Source: Lysobacterales bacterium (GTDB lineage Bacteria > Pseudomonadota > Gammaproteobacteria > Xanthomonadales > Ahniellaceae). Taken from it: DNA of 64,000 nt. Of the stretch, positions 1 to 7,552 are shown one piece after another. Position 1 is the stretch's first letter. Every line of letters begins with the position of its first letter. Under the pieces are notes generated by a model, which ran no database searches, was not told the origin of the DNA, and saw only the letters and a program-made list of their open reading frames with translations. Made by a program: the position numbers and the translations under genes. Location of the stretch: NCBI GenBank assembly GCA_016703225.1, contig JADJCM010000001.1, positions 1,302,001-1,366,000 on the forward strand, written 5' to 3'.

Positions 1-899
1 CACGCGATGCCACGACGCAGTTCGCGAAGCTGGTCGCGATCGCCGAAGGCGGACGCGCCGAGGAAGCCGTGATCGGTCTGGTCCGCCTGGCCGAACAACA
101 CCCGGACTCGGCAATCGGCGAACACTTGCCGGGCTGGCTGTTCGCGTCCGGCCGTGTTGCCGAAGCCCTGCAGCGCACCCAGGGCTGCGACGGCCCGCGC
201 CACGCGCTGGGCGGCTGCCGGCGGCTTCGTGCAGAGGCGTTGCATCTGCTCGGGTTCGCGCGTGCCGCGGCCGCGGAACTGCGGCAGTGGCGCGAGCAAC
301 AGCCTGAAGCAGCCGCAACCATCGGCGTGATCGATGCGGTGCTGGCCGGGCGCCTCGCAGCGCCGCCCCCGGGGCCTGTGGATGCCACGGTCGCAATTCT
401 TGCCGCGCAGGAGTCGCTGGCCCAGGGCGATCAGGCGATGTTCCTGCGCTGGATCGAGGCGGCCGGAGCGCGCGCGTGGCTCGGCGACAGCGAGGATGCG
501 CTGGCACTGAAGCCAGGCGCCAGCCGCATTGCCGTGTTGGCGGTGCAGTCGCACCAACTGCGGGCCGAACAGCCGGAGCGACTCGACCAACGATTCGCCG
601 CCGCGGCGAAGGCTCTGGCGACGGTACCCGATCGCCATTTTCCGGAGCTGGGCGCGGTCGCCATGGTCTCCGCGATCCTGGCTGGCGATCATGAATCCGG
701 CATGCGGCGCCTGCTGGCACTCGCCACGATCTCGCCGATGTGCTGGCAGGACGGCGTCGTGTCGCCCAGCGGCCGCGACCTGCCGATCGCGAAGCAGCTG
801 CGCGCCGACCCGCGTTTCGAGTTGATCTGGGCGCAGCGCGAGGACGCACTCGACGGCGAGCGGCAGAAGGTGCTGCAGATCTGGCCGGGGCTGGACTGA
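1..899 (+). CDS. C-terminal part of a repeat-type protein, 5' end outside the window
   Basis: The reading frame is open from base 3 with no start that must be used, so the gene begins upstream of the window. What remains is about 298 residues, alanine- and arginine-rich and helical, with spaced A-E-A-L type helices like tetratricopeptide repeats. The end (LRADPRFELIW near residue 275 of the fragment) resembles the last helices of TPR-bearing regulators and kinases, where a DPRF motif is common. No enzymatic motif is visible. It could be the TPR tail of a CadC-like regulator or of a serine/threonine kinase; the N-terminal domain that would decide this is missing. The gene stops 122 bp before the dipeptidyl peptidase gene, and that gap shows no clear terminator. 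Confidence 0.6.
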   Translation, partial: RDATTQFAKLVAIAEGGRAEEAVIGLVRLAEQHPDSAIGEHLPGWLFASGRVAEALQRTQGCDGPRHALGGCRRLRAEALHLLGFARAAAAELRQWREQQPEAAATIGVIDAVLAGRLAAPPPGPVDATVAILAAQESLAQGDQAMFLRWIEAAGARAWLGDSEDALALKPGASRIAVLAVQSHQLRAEQPERLDQRFAAAAKALATVPDRHFPELGAVAMVSAILAGDHESGMRRLLALATISPMCWQDGVVSPSGRDLPIAKQLRADPRFELIWAQREDALDGERQKVLQIWPGLD

Positions 900-1021
900 T
901 GCTTGTTGCGCCGAGCCTCGCCCATGGGCGGCCCGGAACAGCGGCCGCCCTGTTCGTCACGGCTTCGCTTCCGCGATCACGGCCTCGGTGCTAGAACACG
1001 CCGACTCCTGGGAGCGATCCG

Positions 1022-3316
1022 ATGCGTAGCGTATTCACCGCGGCCGCGATGGCCTGTGCGATGGTGTGGCCGATGACGAACCTGCACGCCGAAGAGCTGA
1101 CGGTCGAGCGCATCTACGACGCGCCTTCGCTGGCCGGCAAGACACCGATGAGCCTCAAGGTCTCGCCCGACGGCACGCGCGTGACCTTCCTGCGCGGCAA
1201 GGAGACCGACCAGTACCAGCTCGATCTGTGGGAATACGACATCGCCTCGAAAGAGACGCGCATGCTGGTCGATTCCAAGGTGCTGCTGCCCGAGGACGAG
1301 CAGCTCTCGGACGCGGAGAAGGCCAAGCGCGAACGTGCGCGTACCGCGAGCCTCAAGGGCATCATCGAATACGGTTTCTCGCCCGATGGGGCGAAGCTGC
1401 TGTTCCCGTTGAACGGCGAACTGTTCCTGTACGACCTGAAGGCGGACGAGACCCAGCAGGCGAATCGGGTGCGCAAGCTGACGCACAAGGAACTCGGTTT
1501 CGCGACCGACGCCCGGGTGTCGCCGAAGGGCGGCTTCGTGAGCTTCGTGCGCAACCAGAACCTGTGGTTGATCGAACTCAAGACCGATCGCTCGATCCAG
1601 CTCACGCGCGATGGCGGCGGGTTGGTGAGCAACGGCGTCGCCGAGTTCATCGCGCAAGAAGAGATGGGCCGCTTCGAGGGCTACTGGTGGGCGCCGGATG
1701 ATTCGATGATCGCGTTCGCGCGCGTCGACGAAACCCCGGTGCCGGTGCAGCGTCGCTTCGAGATCAACGCCGAGGACACCAGCGTCGTCGAGCAGCGCTA
1801 TCCGGCCGCGGGTCAACCGAACGCGGCGATCCAGCTTGGCGTGATCCGCATTGCCGATGCCGCGCCCGCCGAAGTCGCGAACACCGGCGCCGGGTCGGCG
1901 CTGTTGCCGGCAGCGGCGAAGATCCGCTGGGTCGATCTGGGCGAAGACCACGACATCTATCTGGCCCGCGCCGAATGGTTTGCCGACAGCAGCGCGCTCA
2001 GCTTCCAGGTGCAATCACGCAACCAGCGCACACTCGAGCTGCGCGCCTGGTCGGCCCGCGACCAGGCGATCTCGACCCTGCTCAGCGAGAGCAGCCAGAC
2101 CTGGGTCAACCTGCACGACGATCTGCAGTTCCTCGACAGCGGCGACTTCGTCTGGGCAAGCGAACGCGACGGTTTCAAGCGCCTCTACCTGCATGGTCGC
2201 GACGGTGTACTGAAGCATGCGCTGACGCCGGAAGCCTGGGTGGTGGACAACCTGCTCGCCATCGACGAGCACGGCGACCGCCTGTTCTTCGCCTCCGGCG
2301 GACCCGATCCGACGCAGAAGCAGGTGTACATGACGCCGCTGTCGCTGCCGGTGAAGGAAGTGGCGCAGTTGACGCACGAGGCCGGGATGCACAACGCCAG
2401 CTTCCCGAAGCAGGCGAACGTGTTCGTCGCCACCCACTCTGATCCGGCCACGCCGCCGCGCGTGCGCCTGTTCGACGCCGCCGGTGTGGAACTCGCGGTG
2501 CTGGAAGCCAACGAACTCAAGGAAGGCCACCCGTACTGGCCGTATGCGGCCGAGCACTCGCTGCCCGAGTTTGGCGAGATCACTGGTGCCGAAGGCCAGA
2601 AGCTGCTCTACCGCGTGTTCAAACCAGCCGGTTTCGACGCCGCGCACAAGTACCCGGTGGTCGTGCACATCTACGGTGGTCCGCACGGGCAGATGGTCAC
2701 GCAGAGCTGGAGCGATCCATTCATCCAGGTGCTCACGCGCAAGGGCTTCGTCGTGTTCCAGCTCGACAACCGCGGCATGTATCGCCGCGGCAAGGCTTTC
2801 GAAGAGGCGCTGTTTCGGCACATGGGCTCGGTCGAAGTGGTCGATCAGCGCGAGGGCGTGAAGTGGCTGCGCGCGCAGCCGTGGGTGGCGGGCGACAAGA
2901 TCGGCTTCTACGGTTGGAGCTACGGCGGCTACATGGCTTTGCAGGTGCTTGGCCAGGCCAGCGACGATTTCGCTGCAGTGGTCGCCGGTGCGCCGGTCAC
3001 GGATTGGGCGCTGTACGACACGCACTACACCGAGCGCTACATGGACCACCCCAAGGACAACCCCGATGGCTACGCCCAAAGCAGCGTGTTCGCGCACGTT
3101 GATGGCATGCGCTCCGACCTGCTGTTGATCCACGGCATGGCCGACGACAACGTGCTGTTCACCAACAGCACCAAGCTGATGAGCGCGCTGCAGCAACGCG
3201 GCAAGGCCTTCGAGCTGATGACCTATCCCGGCGGCAAGCACGGCATCGCCGCACCGTGGATGAAGAAGCACGCCAACAACGCCGTCGTCGACTTCTTCGA
3301 GCGAAAGCTGAAGTAG
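1022..3316 (+). CDS. Dipeptidyl peptidase IV, S9 family serine peptidase
   Basis: 764 residues. An N-terminal signal peptide (hydrophobic stretch ending at HAEE, about residue 25) sends it to the periplasm or outside. Residues of roughly 35-480 form the DPP IV-type beta-propeller, and the C-terminal 250 residues form the alpha/beta hydrolase. The catalytic motif GWSYGGY places the nucleophile at Ser633, with Asp708/709 in MADDNV and His740 in GGKHGI. The propeller contains the double-Glu motif (AQEEMGR) that in DPP IV binds the free N-terminus of substrates, so removal of X-Pro dipeptides is the expected activity. The start is supported by GGGAG nine bases upstream. It is transcribed alone and ends at a strong hairpin facing the convergent GNAT gene. 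Confidence 0.93.
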   Translation: MRSVFTAAAMACAMVWPMTNLHAEELTVERIYDAPSLAGKTPMSLKVSPDGTRVTFLRGKETDQYQLDLWEYDIASKETRMLVDSKVLLPEDEQLSDAEKAKRERARTASLKGIIEYGFSPDGAKLLFPLNGELFLYDLKADETQQANRVRKLTHKELGFATDARVSPKGGFVSFVRNQNLWLIELKTDRSIQLTRDGGGLVSNGVAEFIAQEEMGRFEGYWWAPDDSMIAFARVDETPVPVQRRFEINAEDTSVVEQRYPAAGQPNAAIQLGVIRIADAAPAEVANTGAGSALLPAAAKIRWVDLGEDHDIYLARAEWFADSSALSFQVQSRNQRTLELRAWSARDQAISTLLSESSQTWVNLHDDLQFLDSGDFVWASERDGFKRLYLHGRDGVLKHALTPEAWVVDNLLAIDEHGDRLFFASGGPDPTQKQVYMTPLSLPVKEVAQLTHEAGMHNASFPKQANVFVATHSDPATPPRVRLFDAAGVELAVLEANELKEGHPYWPYAAEHSLPEFGEITGAEGQKLLYRVFKPAGFDAAHKYPVVVHIYGGPHGQMVTQSWSDPFIQVLTRKGFVVFQLDNRGMYRRGKAFEEALFRHMGSVEVVDQREGVKWLRAQPWVAGDKIGFYGWSYGGYMALQVLGQASDDFAAVVAGAPVTDWALYDTHYTERYMDHPKDNPDGYAQSSVFAHVDGMRSDLLLIHGMADDNVLFTNSTKLMSALQQRGKAFELMTYPGGKHGIAAPWMKKHANNAVVDFFERKLK

Positions 3317-3356
3317 GGGCGGCCCGCGACATCGCTCCGAATCACCCTCTCCCCCG

Positions 3357-3381
3357 CCCCTCTCCCATCGAGGGAGAGGGG
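3357..3381. terminator. Strong intergenic hairpin between convergent genes
   Basis: Ten-base perfect arms (CCCCTCTCCC and GGGAGAGGGG) around a five-base loop, between the stop of the peptidase gene and the stop of the GNAT gene. There is no U tract, so rho-independent termination is uncertain. This C/T-rich hairpin type is a common dispersed intergenic repeat in Xanthomonadales-like genomes. Confidence 0.5.
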
Positions 3382-3420
3382 AAGAGCGATACCGCAGCGG
3401 CCGTGCAGGTCCCGCCGGTC

Positions 3421-3924
3421 TCAGCGAACGAGCTTGGCCACTGACGCCAGCGGCAGGAACAGTTGCAGTGGCGACGATGCGAGTGGCAGGAAACCGTGGT
3501 GTCGATAGAACGCGACGGCCTGCTCGTCTTTCGCATCGACCACCATCGCGTAGGCGCCGATCTCAGACTGGGCAACCCGCACCAGCGCGTCGGCGAGCAG
3601 CGCGCCGCCGAGGCCGCCGCCCTGCGCATCGCGTGCGATCGCGAGTCGACCCAGGCGCACGACCGGCACCGTCGGATAGCGCGGCAGCTTGCCCGCAAGC
3701 CGGGGCGGCAAGTCGCCCAGAGCGACACTTGCGGACGCCAGCGTGTAGTAGCCAAGCACCGCATCCTCCCGGTCCACCGCTACGAAGCAGACGGTGACGC
3801 GGCGGCGTTCGTCCTGGGTGACCTGTTCGTGGAAGTAGCGATCCGGCGCGGTCACACCACACGTGAATTGCGTGCGGTCGTGGCCTGCATCGAGCCGACG
3901 GACGCGGAGCGAACCGGTATTCAA
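3421..3924 (-). CDS. GNAT acetyltransferase of the TacT toxin type
   Basis: 167 residues from a TTG start that overlaps the stop of the antitoxin remnant as TTGA. It matches the TacT-like toxin group: an N-terminal F-x-C-G segment (QFTCG), YYTLASASVAL, LPRYPTVPVVRLGRLA, then the acetyl-CoA loop (Q-G-G-G-L-G-G-A-L) and the C-terminal FYRHHGF. Family members acetylate the amino group of aminoacyl-tRNA and are held by a DUF1778 (TacA) antitoxin encoded just upstream. Here only the end of that antitoxin survives. Longer starts (up to 4029) would read through antitoxin sequence in the wrong frame, so the TTG is preferred. Without its antitoxin the toxin must be silent, inactive or controlled from elsewhere. 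Confidence 0.8.
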   Translation of the reverse strand: MNTGSLRVRRLDAGHDRTQFTCGVTAPDRYFHEQVTQDERRRVTVCFVAVDREDAVLGYYTLASASVALGDLPPRLAGKLPRYPTVPVVRLGRLAIARDAQGGGLGGALLADALVRVAQSEIGAYAMVVDAKDEQAVAFYRHHGFLPLASSPLQLFLPLASVAKLVR

Positions 3925-4029
3925 GTCGGGGACACGAGCTTGCGGCGTCGGGCGAAGGCGCGCTTCATCGCGGCGGTGGGCGCCGCGGGCGCGAGCAGGG
4001 CCTTGGCGAAGCGTTCCTGATCGGCGCAA
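3921..4029 (-). pseudogene. DUF1778 (TacA-like) antitoxin, C-terminal remnant
   Basis: In the frame ending at the TGA of 3923-3921, about 33 residues read ADQERFAKALL followed by a proline-containing linker and MKRAFARRRKL. This is the usual C-terminal, toxin-binding end of DUF1778 antitoxins. The ribbon-helix-helix N-terminus expected before it is absent. Upstream sequence in this frame has no homologous-looking residues and no ATG, GTG or TTG close enough to make a mini-antitoxin. The break falls near a 21-bp palindrome (4030-4050) and a repeat (4078-4103), which suggests a deletion or rearrangement. Assignment is from sequence resemblance alone. Confidence 0.55.
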
Positions 4030-4050
4030 TGTACGGCCGATTGCCGTACA
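4030..4050. promoter_or_regulatory. Perfect palindrome next to the antitoxin remnant, possible old operator
   Basis: Arms TGTACGGC and GCCGTACA are separated by five bases. The site lies directly upstream of the antitoxin remnant and GNAT gene on the minus strand, where a TacA-type operator would be expected. It shares the core GTACGG...CCGTAC with the palindrome at the second toxin locus (51373-51393). Confidence 0.4.
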
Positions 4051-4077
4051 GGTACAGCGGTGCGATCAGGTCCAGCA

Positions 4078-4103
4078 GGGCAACCACGGGGGGTTGCCCC
4101 TAC
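4078..4103. repeat. REP-like palindromic element, copy 1
   Basis: A 26-base element with arms GGGCAACC and GGTTGCCC, found again in inverse orientation at 56958-56983 with full identity. Here it overlaps the stop codon of the methyltransferase gene and adjoins the truncated antitoxin. Confidence 0.65.
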
Positions 4104-4732
4104 GAGAGATCGCCGCGCAGCAACACGTACTGAAACGACTGCGTCGTGCCGAACGGCGTCGGGTGTTGTTCGCGGGCGTCGGCGACAGGGCGGAAGTGCG
4201 GGGCGAATTCGGCGGCGAGCGCGGCGGCGTCGTAGCGGCAGACCGGCAGGCCGCTGCAGCGTTCGGGGCCGTCGAGGGCGAAGGTGGCGATCAGCAGGTG
4301 CCCGCCCGGACGCAGGCTGCGCGCGGCTTGCGCGACATAGGCGCGGCGCTGCGCGGGATCGGTCAGGAAATGGAACACGGCGCGGTCGTGCCAGAGCGCG
4401 TAGCACGCGGTGGGCAACGCCAGCGTGGTGATGTCGCCGGGCAGGAAGCGCACGGCGTGCTGCAGTTGCGGCGTCAGCGACGCGATCCGCGCGCGACTGT
4501 GATCGAGCGCCGCGTCCGCGAGGTCGTTCACCGTCACATCACGCAGACCGCGCGCGAGCAAGTCGTCGACCAGGGTCGATGTACCCGCGCCGACATCCAG
4601 GATGGGCGCGTCGGGTGCGAGCGCGATTGCGTCGATGAACTCGAGCGAACGGTCCAGATGCGGCCGAAACCAGCTGACCACGTCGCTGGCCTTGGTCGTG
4701 TACACCTGCTGCCAATGCGTGGCGTCGCCCAT
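4100..4732 (-). CDS. Class I SAM-dependent methyltransferase
   Basis: 210 residues starting at MGDATHWQQVY. Motif I is ILDVGAGTSTLVDDLL (about residues 45-60), followed by the acidic position in DVTVNDLAD and by motif IV (WHDRAVFHFL). The layout resembles the TPMT/TehB-like group of small-molecule methyltransferases. Members annotated only as class I methyltransferase are widespread, and the substrate cannot be told from sequence. A longer reading frame to 4798 exists, but its first 22 residues are arginine-rich and unlike the family, so 4732 is preferred. It is divergent from the M28 peptidase gene, and its stop sits within a REP-like element. Confidence 0.82.
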   Translation of the reverse strand: MGDATHWQQVYTTKASDVVSWFRPHLDRSLEFIDAIALAPDAPILDVGAGTSTLVDDLLARGLRDVTVNDLADAALDHSRARIASLTPQLQHAVRFLPGDITTLALPTACYALWHDRAVFHFLTDPAQRRAYVAQAARSLRPGGHLLIATFALDGPERCSGLPVCRYDAAALAAEFAPHFRPVADAREQHPTPFGTTQSFQYVLLRGDLS

Positions 4733-4839
4733 CCTCGTCCTCGCTGTCGTTGAAGCGCGAGGATAACGGCGCCTGCGCACTCGCTCACAGTGGCCCATTC
4801 ACAGACTGATAGACTTGCCGCCCGCTCCGGAGGATGTCG

Positions 4840-6186
4840 ATGCTCCCCGCCCTCGCCTTGGGCCTGCAGATGGGCCTGACCACCGCGACGCCGATGCCGG
4901 CGGCGCTGGTCTCGATCGGGCAGCATTCGCAATTCGAGCTCGACCGCTACACCCGCCAGATCGAGCAGGACGGCGGTTGGTGGCTGGAGATGGAGAACCG
5001 CCTGCTGGTCGTGGCGCCGCCGACGCGGCTGCCGGACTTGCTCGCCGGGCTGAAGGTCGAGCAGGACTTGGGTTGGTTGCGCCCGGACGATTTGGCGCTG
5101 CAGACGCGCGCCTGCGGCGTCGAGGAAGGCCCGCAGCTGCCGGCGATCGCCGACACCGGCCGCTTCGCCCTGGTGCGCACGCCCGCCACGTGGCTGCCGT
5201 ACAAGTCTCCGGAAGTGTCCGAGTGGCGCCCGGTGGTGCCGAACCGCAGCATCACCAAGGACCTGAAAGCACGCGGTCTGATGGCGATGGCCAAGGGTGT
5301 GGCCGACCCGGAAATCCAGTTGCGCGTCGATGCGGTCGATCCCGATCGCTGGTTCGCGGCGCTGTCGAGTCTGGCCAGTTTCGATCGCTCCTCCTACGGC
5401 GCGCAACCCAACCCCGGCATCGACCAGGCCCGCGACTGGCTGATCGGCGAGTTCTCGGCGCTCGGCCTGCAGGTCACGACGCAGGACTTTCAGGTCGGCA
5501 GCACCAGCTTCCACGTCGACAACGTGATCGCGCGGCGCACCGGTTCGCTGTATCCCAACGAGTGGATCGTGGTCGGCGGTCACTACGACTCGCGCCAGGG
5601 GTCGATTTCGGTGCCGACGCAAACGCCGGGCGCCGAGGACAATGCTTCGGGTTGCGCCGGTGTGCTCGAAGCCGCGCGCGTGTTCACCCAGTTCCCGCCG
5701 CAGCGGACCATGATCTTCGTCTGCTTCGCCGGCGAGGAGCAGGGCCTGCACGGCGGCAGTGCCTACGCGCAGTCGCTGCAGACCAGCGGTGACCTGGCCA
5801 AGGTCGATCTGGCGGTGATCATGGACATGATCGGCTACTCCGGCGACAGCGATCTCGATGTGCTGCTGGAAAGCTCGGCGGCACTGTCGCCGGTATTCAC
5901 CCCGTTCCTGAACATGGCCGCGACCTACACCCCGCAGTTGCGACTGGTGCAGGACACCAGCCCCTGCTGCTCCGACCACATGCCCTTCATCAGCCGCTCG
6001 GTGCCCGCGCTGCTGACCATCGAGAACGACTGGAATGCCTACGCGCATTACCACCAGACCACCGACCTGCCCGCCAACATCACCCGCGCGCTGGAAATGG
6101 GCGGCGGAATCTTGAAGATGAATATCGCGGTGCTGGCCGATGCCGCCGGTTTCGAGGCACCGATCCTGCGCGACGGATTCGAGTGA
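4840..6186 (+). CDS. Secreted M28 zinc aminopeptidase (copy 1)
   Basis: 448 residues. GGAGG at 4829-4833 is properly spaced for the ATG at 4840, not 4834, and this start matches that of the tandem copy. The M28 metal site is visible: His248 in GGHYDS, Asp267 in GAEDNASG, Glu299/300 in GEEQG, Asp329 in IMDMIGY and a later His in YHQTTD. Family members release N-terminal residues from peptides using two zinc ions. The N-terminus is hydrophobic (LALGLQMGLTTATPMPAALV) but not an ideal signal peptide. The last residues, ILRDGFE, match a C-terminal tag seen on three other proteins in this window. The next gene is a duplicate. Confidence 0.88.
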   Translation: MLPALALGLQMGLTTATPMPAALVSIGQHSQFELDRYTRQIEQDGGWWLEMENRLLVVAPPTRLPDLLAGLKVEQDLGWLRPDDLALQTRACGVEEGPQLPAIADTGRFALVRTPATWLPYKSPEVSEWRPVVPNRSITKDLKARGLMAMAKGVADPEIQLRVDAVDPDRWFAALSSLASFDRSSYGAQPNPGIDQARDWLIGEFSALGLQVTTQDFQVGSTSFHVDNVIARRTGSLYPNEWIVVGGHYDSRQGSISVPTQTPGAEDNASGCAGVLEAARVFTQFPPQRTMIFVCFAGEEQGLHGGSAYAQSLQTSGDLAKVDLAVIMDMIGYSGDSDLDVLLESSAALSPVFTPFLNMAATYTPQLRLVQDTSPCCSDHMPFISRSVPALLTIENDWNAYAHYHQTTDLPANITRALEMGGGILKMNIAVLADAAGFEAPILRDGFE

Positions 6187-6208
6187 ACCCGGCCACGGTA
6201 CGGCACTG

Positions 6209-7552
6209 ATGCTTTCGGCCCTGACCCTCGGCCTGCAGATGGGCCTGACCACGGCGCTGCCGATGCCGGCCGCCATCGTTGCGCTCGATGCCACGCCGCA
6301 GTTCGAGCTGGATGCCTACACGACGCAGATCGAAGCGCGTGGCGGCTGGTGGCTGGAGCTCGATGATCGACTGCTGGTGGCTGCTCCCGCGACGGTATTG
6401 CCCGAGTTGATCGCGGGCCGACGCGTGCTCGACGAGCTCGGCTGGATCCAGCCCGACGAGCTGGCGTTGCAGGCGCGTGGTTGCACCATCCATCCGAGCG
6501 CACCGCTGCCGGCGATCGCGCGCGCCGGGCGCTACACCCTGGTGCGCGCACCGGCGACGCTGCTGCCGTATCGCCTGCCGGAAATCTCGGAGTGGCGACC
6601 GGTGGTGCCGAACCGCAGCATCGCCCAGGACTGGCGATCGCGCGGCAGCCTCGCGCTGGCCAAGCGTGCGGCGAATCCGGAGGTACAGCAGCGCGTCGAT
6701 GAGGTCGACCGAGAGCGCTGGTTCGGCGTGCTTGAACATCTGGCGACCTACGACCGCTCCAGTCGCCATGCCGACATCGCCAACGCCCGCGAGTGGCTGC
6801 TCGGCAAGTTCGTTAGCCTCCGGCTGCAGACTTCCACACATGCGTTCACGATGTCGGGCACGGTGGTGCCGCAGGTCAATGTGATCGGCACCCTCACCGG
6901 CACCACGTGGCCCGATGAGTGGATCATCGTCGGCGCGCACTACGACTCGATCCAGTCGAATGCCGCGAGCGCTACCGCCGCACCCGGAGCCGAGGACAAC
7001 GCTTCCGGCTGCGCCGCCGTGGTCGAGATGGCCGAGGTGTTCACGCGCTTTCCGCCGCAGCGCTCGATGCTGTTCACCTGTTTTTCCGGCGAGGAGCAGG
7101 GCCTGATCGGCAGCACGCGCTGGGTCGAGGACGCGCTGCTTCCCGGCGGTCACCTGCCAAAGATCAAGCTGGCGCTGATCATGGACATGATCGGCTACTC
7201 GACCGACAGCCAGCTCGACGTGTTGCTGGAGACCTCGTCGGCGTTGTCCTCGGTGTTCCCGCCATTCCAGAGCGCGGTCGCCGACTACGCCAGCGAGCTG
7301 GTGCCGCACACTTCGACCAATCCGTTCGGCTCCGACCACATGCCCTTCATCAACCGCAGCGTGCCCTCGCTGCTGGTGATCGAATACGACTACGACGACT
7401 ACCCGGGCTACCACCGCACCAACGACCTTCCGGCCACCATCAGCCACGCGCTCGACATGGGCGGCGGCGTGCTGAAGATGAATGCGGCGGTGCTGACCGA
7501 GGCCGCGGGTTACAGCAGCAACGGCTTGTTCGGCAACAGCTTCGAGGACTGA
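6209..7552 (+). CDS. Secreted M28 zinc aminopeptidase (copy 2)
   Basis: 447 residues, a clear tandem paralogue of the gene 22 bp upstream: the starts (LxLGLQMGLTTA), the WRPVVPNRSI segment and all metal-site motifs (AHYDS, GAEDNASG, GEEQG, IMDMIGY, SDHMPF, YHRTND) are shared. It ends in LFGNSFED, a variant of the ILRDGFE tag of copy 1. A reading frame from 6140 exists, but it overlaps the first gene, so the ATG at 6209 is chosen. Its TGA is followed at once by the stop of the convergent phospholipase gene; the hexamer TGATCA holds both stops. The two enzymes probably divide peptide substrates. Confidence 0.88.
   Translation: MLSALTLGLQMGLTTALPMPAAIVALDATPQFELDAYTTQIEARGGWWLELDDRLLVAAPATVLPELIAGRRVLDELGWIQPDELALQARGCTIHPSAPLPAIARAGRYTLVRAPATLLPYRLPEISEWRPVVPNRSIAQDWRSRGSLALAKRAANPEVQQRVDEVDRERWFGVLEHLATYDRSSRHADIANAREWLLGKFVSLRLQTSTHAFTMSGTVVPQVNVIGTLTGTTWPDEWIIVGAHYDSIQSNAASATAAPGAEDNASGCAAVVEMAEVFTRFPPQRSMLFTCFSGEEQGLIGSTRWVEDALLPGGHLPKIKLALIMDMIGYSTDSQLDVLLETSSALSSVFPPFQSAVADYASELVPHTSTNPFGSDHMPFINRSVPSLLVIEYDYDDYPGYHRTNDLPATISHALDMGGGVLKMNAAVLTEAAGYSSNGLFGNSFED

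Noticed and set aside
3924..4029. Upstream start for the GNAT gene
   Set aside because: It would be in the antitoxin remnant's other frame and gives Arg-rich residues unlike the family.
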